DNA of 64,000 nucleotides from Arachnia propionica (GTDB lineage: Bacteria; Actinomycetota; Actinomycetes; Propionibacteriales; Propionibacteriaceae). Shown here in pieces: positions 26,695 to 34,969 of the stretch (position 1 is the first letter of the stretch; each line of letters opens with the position of its first letter). The notes beneath the pieces are model-generated. The model was not told the DNA's origin and made no database searches. It worked only from the letters and a program-made list of their open reading frames with translations. Both the position numbers and the translations under genes were made by a program. Where the stretch lies: assembly GCF_037055325.1 (NCBI RefSeq), contig NZ_CP146373.1, positions 2,790,001 through 2,854,000 on the forward strand, written 5' to 3'.

Positions 26695-27296
26695 CAGGCT
26701 TCCTTTACGAGGTTGAGGGTCTCGCCCACCTGTTCGAACTCGTCGCCGGTGTGCGGGTCACGGAATGTGTTGGGACCGGTTTCCTCGAGGGGAAAACCGG
26801 AGCGACCCACCCATTTGATGCGCCGGGCCGGCACTCCGGCCACCAGCGCGTAGGCGGGAACGTCACGGGTGACGACAGAGCCGGCGGCCACCGTCGCCCA
26901 CTCGCCGATCGTGACGGGGGCAACGCACACGGCGCGCGCACCCACAGAGCTGCCGCGCTTCAGGGTCACCCCGACCGGTTCCCAGTCGTGGGCGCTCTTC
27001 GAGGTGCCGTCAGGATTGACGGCGCGCGGGAAGGTGTCGTTGGTGAGCACCGCGGCGGGGCCGATGAAGACCCCGTCCTCCAGGTGCGCGGGTTCGTAGA
27101 CGAGGGCGTAGTTCTGGATCTTGCAGTTGTCCCCAACGTGGACGCCGCTGCCGATGTAAGCTCCCCGCCCCACGATCACGTTCTCACCGATCTCGGCGCC
27201 GCCTCGCACCTGGGCGAGATGCCAGATCGACGAGCCGTCGCCGATCTGGATGCCGTCATCCAGGTCCGCCGACGGAAGAATGCGGGGTTCAGCCAT
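26694..27296 (-). CDS. left-handed beta-helix N-acetyltransferase (WbpD-like)
   Basis: A 200-residue hexapeptide-repeat acetyltransferase. Repeats such as IGENVIVGRGAYIGSGVHVGDNCKIQ and VSSG-like turns build the left-handed beta-helix, and the C-terminus contains the short tail WVGRSGFPLEE seen in WbpD-type enzymes. It would acetylate the 3-amino group of the UDP-uronate. It is the first gene of the leftward operon and is divergent from the PLP decarboxylase gene (226 bases between). Confidence 0.88.
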   Translation of the reverse strand: MAEPRILPSADLDDGIQIGDGSSIWHLAQVRGGAEIGENVIVGRGAYIGSGVHVGDNCKIQNYALVYEPAHLEDGVFIGPAAVLTNDTFPRAVNPDGTSKSAHDWEPVGVTLKRGSSVGARAVCVAPVTIGEWATVAAGSVVTRDVPAYALVAGVPARRIKWVGRSGFPLEETGPNTFRDPHTGDEFEQVGETLNLVKEA

Positions 27297-27522
27297 GGGG
27301 TCCGCCTCTCAATCGCTTGGTTCCGGGTTGCAGTCTAGCCCCAGGATCGCTTCCCGATAACCACGTGAACAGCGCCGAAAAGGCATGTACCGATACGCGA
27401 CGCGCACTACCGGAAACCGACCCGGTGTCCCCATCCGGGTCGCGCGACCCCTCGATGAGGTGCGCAACAGCGCCTCGCCCGTAGGATCGTCGCAGAAGGA
27501 GATCCCCGACGAGGAGACAGCG

Positions 27523-28710
27523 ATGGACGACAGAATCGAGACCCCGGCGTTCGTGGTGGACGAGAACCTGCTCACACGACAGGTGGATTCGTTCCGCGAC
27601 GCCCTCGACCGCGGCTGGCCCGGAGCCGTCCTGTCGTACTCGGTGAAAACGAACTCGCTGCCGTGGCTGGTGGCGTGGATGGGGCGCAACGGGGTGCCCG
27701 CCGAGGTGGTCTCCGAGGAGGAATGGCAGCTGGCTCTGCGCGTCGGACACGACCCCGCCGAGGTGATCGTCAATGGCCCCGTCAAGACCCCGGAGCTGCT
27801 CACGCAGGCCTTCGAGGCGGGGGCGATGGTCAACCTCGACTCGCGGCGCGAACTGCGGTGGGTGGCCGAGCGGGCCGCCGCGGGCAAACGCGTCGACTCG
27901 GTGGGATTGCGCGTCAACTGGGACGTGAACCGCGACGCCCCCGACCACACCGCCAGCGGATCGGCGGGGCTGCGTTTCGGTTTCCACGCCGACAATGGCG
28001 ACCTCGATTCCGCGATCGCCGAGATGCGCGCCGCAGGGGTGCGGATCGCGGGTCTGCACCTGCACGTCACATCGCTGACGCGAGCGCTCGACACCTACGT
28101 CTCCGCCGGTCACACCGCCCGCAGAATCATCGCGGAACACGGCCTGGAACTCGACTGGATCGACTTGGGGGGCGGGTTCTTCGGGGGCGACTCGGACCGT
28201 TTCCCGACCCCCGACCAGTACGTCACCGCCATCCGCGACGCCCTGGGGGATGCCGTCGATCCGGCCCGGACCCGGCTGATCATCGAACCCGGCGCGGCCC
28301 TGGTCGCGGTGCCCTTCGAACTGCACACCAGCGTCATCGACACCAAGCCGGTACAAGACCACATCATCGTCGTCACCGACGGGTCGCGCACCAACCTCGA
28401 CCCGTTCCTGCGCAAATCGGCCTACGAGCACACCGTCCACAGCGACGGCGAACCGTGCTCTACTCCGCAGATCATCTCCGGGTTCACCTGCCTCGATAAC
28501 GACCGGCTCATGCCCCTCACCGACGCCCCGCGACTGCGGGAGGGAGACCGGATCGTCTACCACAAGGTGGGCTCCTACACGATGACCTTCAATCCGTTGT
28601 TCATCCAGTACCTGCCGCGGGTCTATGCTCGGCACGCCGATTCCTCGCTGAGTGTCGTCAGACAGCGCTGGGGGGTCGATGAATACCTGGCCGGCAACAC
28701 CTGGCAGTGA
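27523..28710 (+). CDS. PLP-dependent amino-acid decarboxylase (fold III, Orn/DAP/Arg group 2)
   Basis: A 395-residue decarboxylase with an alanine-racemase-like barrel: LSYSVKTNS holds the PLP lysine, DLGGGFFGG and EPGAALVAVP bind phosphate, and TCLDNDRLM supplies the catalytic Cys-x-x-x-Asp. KVGSYTMTFNPLF matches the family's C-terminal GAY motif. It is not an obvious LysA: the neighbour is an ATP-grasp ligase rather than a lysine or threonine gene. GAGGAGACAGCG precedes the ATG at 27523. The substrate is unknown. Confidence 0.85.
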   Translation: MDDRIETPAFVVDENLLTRQVDSFRDALDRGWPGAVLSYSVKTNSLPWLVAWMGRNGVPAEVVSEEEWQLALRVGHDPAEVIVNGPVKTPELLTQAFEAGAMVNLDSRRELRWVAERAAAGKRVDSVGLRVNWDVNRDAPDHTASGSAGLRFGFHADNGDLDSAIAEMRAAGVRIAGLHLHVTSLTRALDTYVSAGHTARRIIAEHGLELDWIDLGGGFFGGDSDRFPTPDQYVTAIRDALGDAVDPARTRLIIEPGAALVAVPFELHTSVIDTKPVQDHIIVVTDGSRTNLDPFLRKSAYEHTVHSDGEPCSTPQIISGFTCLDNDRLMPLTDAPRLREGDRIVYHKVGSYTMTFNPLFIQYLPRVYARHADSSLSVVRQRWGVDEYLAGNTWQ

Positions 28711-28741
28711 TCCGGAGACGAAGACGAAGGGAAACCGGGAC

Positions 28742-29722
28742 ATGAACGTCCTCATCCTCACCGCGGGTAGCCGCGTCCAGACCGTTACGTATTTCAAGCG
28801 CGCCCTGGCGGGTCGCGGTCGCGTCATCACCACCGACGCCTCCGAGCTCGCCCCCGCGCTGTACGCGGCGGACGGCCATCACGTCGTGCCGCTGATCAAC
28901 GACCCCGACTACCTGCCCACCATCCTGCGCATCTGCCGTGACGAGGAGATCTCGGTGGCGTTGTCGCTGCTGGATCCGGAGCTGAGCCTCCTGGCGAAAC
29001 ACGTCGACGAGTTCGAGGCGATCGGCACGAAGGTGATGATCTCCCCCGCCGAGGTGGTGGAGCGGGCCTTCGACAAGTGGGTGATGTACCAGTGGTTGAC
29101 GGCGGAGGGCTTGCCGACCCCGCGGTCCTGGATCGATCTCGAAGCCTGCCACGCCGACCTCGATGCGGGGGTGGCGCAGTTCCCGCTGTTCGTGAAGTCG
29201 CGGACGGGTTCGGCCTCCGCGGGGATTGCGCGGATCGATTCGCGAACCGAGCTGGACGCGGCCTTCGCCGCCACGCCGGGGCTGATCATCCAGGAGTTCC
29301 TGCCGGGCGAACCGGTGGACGTGGACGTCTACGTCGACATGATCTCCGGCAACGTGGCGGCCATGTTCGCGAAGAAGAAGCTGCGGATGCGGGCAGGCAC
29401 CGCCGACAAGTCGGTGTCGTTCAAAGACGACTCCCTGTTCGCGCTCGTGGAGGATTTCGTGACGCGCTGCGGTTTCCGCGGCACCATCGACGTGGACCTG
29501 TTCTCCACCCCCGAGGGCTGGTCGATCCTGGAGGTCAATCCGCGTTTCGGCGGCGTCTACCCGCACGCCTACGAGTGTGGCGTCGACTTCCCCTCGCTGC
29601 TGCTGAACAACGTCGCGGGCAAGGCCAATGAGCCGCGCATCGGCGACTACGAATCCGACTGGGCGATGCTCGGCTACGACGGCGTCATCATGCACCGCAT
29701 CGAGGGCCTCTCGGAGCGTTGA
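28742..29722 (+). CDS. ATP-grasp ligase (carbamoyl-phosphate-synthase-like)
   Basis: A 326-residue protein: an N-terminal Rossmann-like domain (MNVLILTAGSRVQTV, as in PylC/CarB-like ligases), an ATP-grasp core with FPLFVKSRTGSASAG and IIQEFLPGEPVDVDVYVD, and the metal-binding end WSILEVNPRFGGVYPHAYECG. These enzymes join a carboxylate to an amine or thiol using ATP. It lies 31 bases behind the PLP decarboxylase and is presumably in the same operon. The product is unknown; a role in modifying the adjacent surface glycan, or an amino-acid-derived metabolite, is speculation. Confidence 0.85.
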   Translation: MNVLILTAGSRVQTVTYFKRALAGRGRVITTDASELAPALYAADGHHVVPLINDPDYLPTILRICRDEEISVALSLLDPELSLLAKHVDEFEAIGTKVMISPAEVVERAFDKWVMYQWLTAEGLPTPRSWIDLEACHADLDAGVAQFPLFVKSRTGSASAGIARIDSRTELDAAFAATPGLIIQEFLPGEPVDVDVYVDMISGNVAAMFAKKKLRMRAGTADKSVSFKDDSLFALVEDFVTRCGFRGTIDVDLFSTPEGWSILEVNPRFGGVYPHAYECGVDFPSLLLNNVAGKANEPRIGDYESDWAMLGYDGVIMHRIEGLSER

Positions 29723-29791
29723 GCCGCCCCGGGCCGGCGGGCCCCTTCCCCACCCCCGACGACACCGGGAAGTGGGGATAGGGTGGCTTTC

Positions 29792-30811
29792 ATGCGGAAT
29801 CTCAATGTGGCGGAGCTGGCGGCCAAGGTCGTCGAAGGGTCCAGGGGCCATGTGGCGAGGGCCATCACCCTGGTGGAATCGACCAAACCCGAACACCGGG
29901 CGCAGGCCCACGAGCTGCTGCAGTTGATCAATCCGCACACCGGAAAGGCCTTCCGGGTCGGCATCTCGGGGGTTCCCGGGGCCGGCAAGTCGACCTTCAT
30001 CAACGCCATGGGCATCAAACTGATCGAGGAACACCACCACCAGGTGGCGGTGCTCGCCGTCGATCCGTCGTCGACCCGCACCGGCGGTTCCATCCTCGGC
30101 GACCGCACCCGCATGGGCGATCTCGCCATGCGGGATGAGGCGTTCATCCGCCCCTCACCGTCAGCCGGGCATCTGGGTGGTGTGGCCCGAGCCACCCGCG
30201 AGTCGATGCTGGTGCTGGAGGCCGCCGGCTACGACGTCGTGCTGGTCGAGACCGTGGGCGTGGGACAGTCGGAGGTGGCTGTCGCAGGCATGGTCGACAC
30301 CTTCTTGTTCCTGCACGTCGCCCGCACCGGGGACCAGCTGCAGGGCATTAAACGCGGCATCCTGGAACTGGCCGACGTGATCTCCATCACGAAGGCCGAC
30401 GGCGACAACGAGGGAGAGGCCCGGGTTTCGGCGCGCGAGCTCAGCATCGCCATGAAACTCATCTCCAGCGACGAGTCGAGGCGACGCCCCCCCGTGCTGA
30501 CCTGTTCCTCCTACACCGGAGCCGGTCTCGACGACGTGTGGGAGGCGGTCACGAAGCATCGCACCGACCTGGAGAAGGCCGGGGAACTCGTCGGTAGGCG
30601 CCAGTCCCAGCAACGCGCCTGGCTGTGGAACATGGTGGAGCAGGAGATCATCCAGTCGCTTCGCACCTCCCCCGAGGTTCGCGAGGTCGCTGCCCGCGTC
30701 GAGGCGGATCTCGCGGCCGAGAAAATCAGCGCTGTCGAGGGATCCACCGACATCCTCGAGGCCTTCGCCCGCACCTTCGGCCACCCCGCCACTGACGCGA
30801 CCGCCGGGTGA
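29792..30811 (+). CDS. meaB: methylmalonyl-CoA mutase-associated GTPase MeaB
   Basis: A ~339-residue G3E-family GTPase that loads and protects the adenosylcobalamin cofactor of methylmalonyl-CoA mutase. Signatures are VGISGVPGAGKSTFINAMG (P-loop), VLAVDPSSTRTGGSILGDRTRM, ETVGVGQSEVAVAGMVDTF (switch II) and SITKADGD (NKxD equivalent). The ATG at 29792 follows AGGGTGG; a GTG at 29783 is possible. The mutase genes are not in this window. MeaB fits an organism using the methylmalonyl-CoA route to propionate. Confidence 0.95.
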   Translation: MRNLNVAELAAKVVEGSRGHVARAITLVESTKPEHRAQAHELLQLINPHTGKAFRVGISGVPGAGKSTFINAMGIKLIEEHHHQVAVLAVDPSSTRTGGSILGDRTRMGDLAMRDEAFIRPSPSAGHLGGVARATRESMLVLEAAGYDVVLVETVGVGQSEVAVAGMVDTFLFLHVARTGDQLQGIKRGILELADVISITKADGDNEGEARVSARELSIAMKLISSDESRRRPPVLTCSSYTGAGLDDVWEAVTKHRTDLEKAGELVGRRQSQQRAWLWNMVEQEIIQSLRTSPEVREVAARVEADLAAEKISAVEGSTDILEAFARTFGHPATDATAG

Positions 30812-30992
30812 GGGCCGGCGGGACCCCGGCTCCGGGACCCCGTGGACGAACGGGTGGGTCCTCACCGGCCTGCATGAACCGGTCGCGCGGTCGTCCCGCA
30901 GTATTCCGGGCCGTTTCACAGCCCAGGGACAGGCGAGTCAGGTGACCACGATTGGCCTGTCCTCTAAGCTGGTCCCGTTGAGAGGAGGGTGA

Positions 30993-31700
30993 ATGGGCGT
31001 GTTCGACCGCGCTGAGAAGAGGATCGGCGCTGCCGTGGACAAGGTTTTCGCCCGCGCCTTCAAAGGCGACGTGCAGCCCGTCGAGATCGCTGCGGGTATT
31101 CAACGGGAACTGGACTCCGAGGCCAAGCTCCTCAGCCGCGACAAGCGGCTGGTGCCGAACGTGTTCACGGTCTCCCTCTCCCCTCACGACTACAACAGGT
31201 TGTTTCCCTACACCAAGACCCTCAACTCGGAGATCATCCCGGAACTCAGGGCACACGCGGCGGAACGTTCCTACGTGTTCAACGGCTCCATCCAGATCCT
31301 CTACATGCTGGAACAGTCACTGCCCACGGGACAGTTCCGGGTGACCAGCCAGGCCGTCGCGACGGCCCCCGATCAGCCTCCGGCACCCAGACCGCGGGCA
31401 TCACAGCAGCTGGTCCTGGAGGTCGCCGGGGTGCGGCACCCGCTGGTGCCCCCGGGCCTGGTGATCGGTCGCGGCTCGAACGCGGACCTACGCGTCAACG
31501 ACCCCGGGGTGTCGCGCCGCCACGCCATGATCTCGGTCTCCGGACCGCTGGAGAACCGCACCATCCGCATCGAGGATCTCGGCTCCACCAACGGCATCGT
31601 CGTCGACGGGTCCCGGGTGCAGGCCGCCCAGCTCAGGGACGGTTCCCGCATCGAGATCGGCAACACGAGGATGCTGGTGCATTCGCCGTCGGAGGCGTGA
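30993..31700 (+). CDS. fhaA: FHA-domain protein FhaA (DUF3662)
   Basis: A 235-residue protein: an N-terminal DUF3662 domain (MGVFDRAEKRIGAAVDKVFARAF) and a C-terminal phosphothreonine-binding FHA domain (VIGRGSNADLRVNDPGVSRRHA ... LGSTNG). It is the first gene of the cell-division/kinase cluster. Homologues are substrates and partners of PknB and of the peptidoglycan flippase complex. It is shorter than the mycobacterial FhaA because the low-complexity linker between the two domains is short. Confidence 0.94.
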   Translation: MGVFDRAEKRIGAAVDKVFARAFKGDVQPVEIAAGIQRELDSEAKLLSRDKRLVPNVFTVSLSPHDYNRLFPYTKTLNSEIIPELRAHAAERSYVFNGSIQILYMLEQSLPTGQFRVTSQAVATAPDQPPAPRPRASQQLVLEVAGVRHPLVPPGLVIGRGSNADLRVNDPGVSRRHAMISVSGPLENRTIRIEDLGSTNGIVVDGSRVQAAQLRDGSRIEIGNTRMLVHSPSEA

Positions 31701-31704
31701 GCCC

Positions 31705-32166
31705 ATGTCCGATCTCGTCGCAGCGGCGATCAAGATTGTCTTTCTCGCCCTGCTCTGGTTGTTCATCGGCATCCTCGCCGACGTGATCCGCAAGGACATG
31801 TTCGGTCGGAAGGTGTCGGCCTCCGACCTGCCTGCCAACGAACAGGCCCCGACGAGACGCGGCAGAGGGAAGCGCCAACCCACCCGGTTCGCCATCACCC
31901 AGGGCGCCCAGCAGGGTCTTTCGATTCCTCTGGAGCCGACCATCAACCTGGGCCGCACATCCGATTCCACTATCCTCCTCGACGACGACTACGCCTCCTC
32001 CCGTCACGCGCAGCTCGTCCAGCGCGACCCGGAAACCTGGGTGGTGACCGATCTCGGATCCACCAACGGCACCTATGTGAACGGCAAACGCATCACCGAG
32101 CCCACCCCGATGGGGGTCAACGACATCCTTCGCATCGGTCGCACCATGATGAAGCTGGAGGTGTGA
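31705..32166 (+). CDS. fhaB: FHA-domain protein FhaB/FipA
   Basis: A 153-residue protein with one N-terminal membrane helix (IKIVFLALLWLFIGILADVI), a basic linker and a C-terminal FHA domain (LGRTSDSTILLDDDYASSRHAQ ... DLGSTNGTYVNGKRI). It links Ser/Thr kinase signalling to septum formation in related organisms. It starts four bases after fhaA and is followed immediately by pstP. Confidence 0.94.
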   Translation: MSDLVAAAIKIVFLALLWLFIGILADVIRKDMFGRKVSASDLPANEQAPTRRGRGKRQPTRFAITQGAQQGLSIPLEPTINLGRTSDSTILLDDDYASSRHAQLVQRDPETWVVTDLGSTNGTYVNGKRITEPTPMGVNDILRIGRTMMKLEV

Positions 32167-32171
32167 GGCCG

Positions 32172-33581
32172 ATGTTCTCCCTCGACTTCCGCATCTACTC
32201 CGAGGTGGGACGGGTCCGCAAGAACAACCAGGACGCCGCCTTCGCCAGCCCGCACATGCTGGTCGTCGCCGACGGCATGGGTGGCGCGGCTGCCGGAGAC
32301 CTGGCCTCCGCCGTCGCGGTCGCGGAGGCCCATGACGGAAATCGTCGCCTCGATGACGAGCACCTGCTCGAACACATGGCGGGCATCGTGCAACGCGCCA
32401 ACGACAAGCTCGCCGACCTGATCGAGAACGACCCGGAACTCGACGGAATGGGCACCACCTTCTCGGGTGCCGCCTTCTCGGGCACGTTGCTGGGCATCGC
32501 ACACATCGGCGACTCACGCGCCTACCTGCTGCGCGACGGCGAGCTGCGACAGCTCACCCACGACCACTCGTGGGTGCAGTCGCTCATCGACGAAGGCCGC
32601 ATCACGCCGGAGCAGGCTGCCACCCACCCACACCGGTCGCTGATCCTGAAGGTCCTCAACGGGGCCGGAGACACGGATCCGGATTTCTTTGAACTGCACG
32701 TGCGCAAGGGCGACCGGCTGCTGTTTTGCTCCGATGGCCTGTCCGGCCTGATGACCCAAGACGAGCTGCACGAGCTGATGGGCCTCGACGACCTCGACGA
32801 GTGCGTCACCCAGCTGGCGGCCCTGGCGAACGAACACGGCGGCCACGACAACATCTCCTTGGTGTTGGCGAAAGTGGTGCCACAAGACGATGAACTCGAC
32901 GCCGCTGAAGCGCAGCTGGCCGGTTCTGCCCTGGAGCGCGAGATCCCCACCATCACCCACGACGAGCAGGGCCCGGGCTATCCCGAGCCGGAACCCGAGC
33001 CCATCGAGGATCCCGACCACGACTCGACGGAGAAGGCACGCTACGCACCGCAAGAAAACAAGAACAAACGCCGCTGGCCCACGACGATGATGGCGATTCT
33101 GGCGTGCCTGGCCGTCCTGGGAGCGGCCTTTTGGGGGGTGCGGATGTACAGCACCTCCCGGTATTTCATCGCCTCCGCCGACGGGAGGGTCGGGATCTAC
33201 AACGGCATCCCAGGATCGCTGCTCGGCTACAAGATGAACACCTTGGTGGAGCGCCGCACAACCCGGATCGCGGATCTTCCGATGTTCTTCCAACGCCAGG
33301 TGGCCAATACGATCGGTTTTTCCGACCTCACCTCCGCCAACGAGACGGCCAACGCTCTCGACGGGTACGCGAGCCGCTGCCGCGACGCACGTCAGAAGCG
33401 CCTCGGGCCCGTCACGAAACCGAGTGAGCCTCAGCCGAGTGAAACAGCAGGTCCGGGCCTGCCCACGAACACCACCGCCGCGCCCCCGCCGTCCAGCCCC
33501 ACTGGACAGTCGAACTATCCGACGCTACTCGCCCCGATGAGCCCGACGGCCGCCGAGGAAGCGGACCCGGAGGCCTGCTGA
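32172..33581 (+). CDS. pstP: PP2C-type Ser/Thr phosphatase PstP
   Basis: A 469-residue membrane phosphatase that reverses PknB signalling. The catalytic domain (~1-240) has the metal ligands VRKNNQDAAF, VVADGMGGAAAG, IGDSRAYLLRDG and GGHDNISLVL. A linker, a single membrane helix (~302-320, MAILACLAVLGAAFWGV) and a Pro/Ser/Thr-rich extracellular region follow. The ATG at 32172 is preferred over the GTG at 32163. The stop overlaps the rodA start (TGATG). Confidence 0.95.
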   Translation: MFSLDFRIYSEVGRVRKNNQDAAFASPHMLVVADGMGGAAAGDLASAVAVAEAHDGNRRLDDEHLLEHMAGIVQRANDKLADLIENDPELDGMGTTFSGAAFSGTLLGIAHIGDSRAYLLRDGELRQLTHDHSWVQSLIDEGRITPEQAATHPHRSLILKVLNGAGDTDPDFFELHVRKGDRLLFCSDGLSGLMTQDELHELMGLDDLDECVTQLAALANEHGGHDNISLVLAKVVPQDDELDAAEAQLAGSALEREIPTITHDEQGPGYPEPEPEPIEDPDHDSTEKARYAPQENKNKRRWPTTMMAILACLAVLGAAFWGVRMYSTSRYFIASADGRVGIYNGIPGSLLGYKMNTLVERRTTRIADLPMFFQRQVANTIGFSDLTSANETANALDGYASRCRDARQKRLGPVTKPSEPQPSETAGPGLPTNTTAAPPPSSPTGQSNYPTLLAPMSPTAAEEADPEAC

Positions 33582-34969
33582 TGTCGGTCATGCAGCAGCC
33601 CTCGGCGACGGGCGAGTACATCATCTACCGGCAACGACGTGGCGTGGAGTTGGTACTGACCCTCATCGCGTGCACATTCGGCGTGGTGGGGTGGGTTGTC
33701 TCCTACCTGAGCCTGAGGGGCACACCCCCGGACAACCTGATACCCGGCACCCTCATCTGGTTCGGCATGGCACTGGCTGCACACTTCGTCATCAGGTGGC
33801 GTGTTCCCTACGCGGACCCGGTGATCCTGCCCATCGTTTTCCTGCTCAACGGGCTCGGGCTGGCCATGATCGCGCGCCTCGACAACGCCAAGAACACACA
33901 CGCCGCCACGAACCAGCTGCTCTGGACAGGGTTCGGTATCCTGCTATTCGCCGCGGTCGTGATCTGGCTGCGTGATCACCGCCGGCTCCAGCGTTTCCCC
34001 TACCTGCTGTTCTTGGCAGGCATGGTGCTGCTGCTGCTGCCGCTCATGCCGGGGGTCGGTCGCGAACTCAACGGCGCGCGAATCTGGATCGGGCTCGGCC
34101 CGTTCAGTTTTCAGCCCGCCGAGGTGGCCAAGATCCTCCTGGCCCTGGCCTTCGCGGCCTATTTCTACGAGAAACGCGACCTGCTGGCGCTGGCCGGCAG
34201 ACGCATCCTCGGACTCGAGTTCCCCCGAGCCCGCGATCTGGGTCCCATCGTGGTGATGTGGTTCCTCTCGCTGGGCATCATGGTCTTCCAAAACGACCTC
34301 GGCACCGCCCTGTTGTTCTTCGGTTTGTTCACCTTCATGATTTACGTCGCGACGCAGCGCCCGGCCTGGCCGATCCTCGCGGGTGTCGCGTTCGTGATCG
34401 CGGGGCTGCTCGCCTGGAGGTTCACCAGCCACGTGCCGCGCCGGGTCAATTCCTGGTTGAATCCGTTCAGCGACTACGACGCCAATTACCAGATCATCCA
34501 GGCCCAGTTCGGTTACGCCTGGGGTGGGTTGTTCGGGCGCGGCTGGGGGCAGGGTTCGCCGTGGCTGACGCCCATGAATGAGAGCGACTTCATCGCCGCC
34601 AGTCTCGCCGAAGAGATCGGGATCGTCGGCATGATGGCGATGGTGATGCTGTACGGGTTCATCGTCGCCCGCGGCATGAAGACAGCACTGATCTGCCCTG
34701 ACGGTTTCGGCAAGCTCCTGGCGGGTGGGCTGGCATTCACCTTCGCGTTGCAGGTGTTCTCGATCATCGGTGGCATCACTCGTCTGCTGCCGTTGACGGG
34801 CCTGACGACGCCGTTCATGTCCCAGGGCGGATCCTCCCTGATCGCGAACTGGATGATCATCGGCATCCTGCTGGTGATCTCCCATCGCGCGCGCATGCCC
34901 CAGCGCGCCACAGCCACCCCGCAGGAGCTGATGACTCCTGCACAGTCGACAGCGGTGATTGCGAAATGA
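33581..34969 (+). CDS. rodA: peptidoglycan polymerase RodA/FtsW family
   Basis: A 462-residue SEDS glycosyltransferase that polymerises lipid II. About ten membrane segments are seen; the conserved NGARIWIGLGPFSFQPAEVAKI loop and the extracellular NPFSDYDANYQIIQAQFGYAWGGLFGRGWGQG region with the catalytic-type Asp are visible, and SQGGSSLIANWMIIGIL lies near the C-terminus. It partners with the transpeptidase encoded immediately downstream (ATGA overlap). Confidence 0.95.
   Translation: MSVMQQPSATGEYIIYRQRRGVELVLTLIACTFGVVGWVVSYLSLRGTPPDNLIPGTLIWFGMALAAHFVIRWRVPYADPVILPIVFLLNGLGLAMIARLDNAKNTHAATNQLLWTGFGILLFAAVVIWLRDHRRLQRFPYLLFLAGMVLLLLPLMPGVGRELNGARIWIGLGPFSFQPAEVAKILLALAFAAYFYEKRDLLALAGRRILGLEFPRARDLGPIVVMWFLSLGIMVFQNDLGTALLFFGLFTFMIYVATQRPAWPILAGVAFVIAGLLAWRFTSHVPRRVNSWLNPFSDYDANYQIIQAQFGYAWGGLFGRGWGQGSPWLTPMNESDFIAASLAEEIGIVGMMAMVMLYGFIVARGMKTALICPDGFGKLLAGGLAFTFALQVFSIIGGITRLLPLTGLTTPFMSQGGSSLIANWMIIGILLVISHRARMPQRATATPQELMTPAQSTAVIAK

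Noticed and set aside
27289-28833. A 514-residue minus-strand open frame opposite the PLP decarboxylase
   Set aside because: It is a shadow of the + strand gene, which has the PLP lysine, Cys motif and Gly loop; the minus frame has no recognisable protein features.
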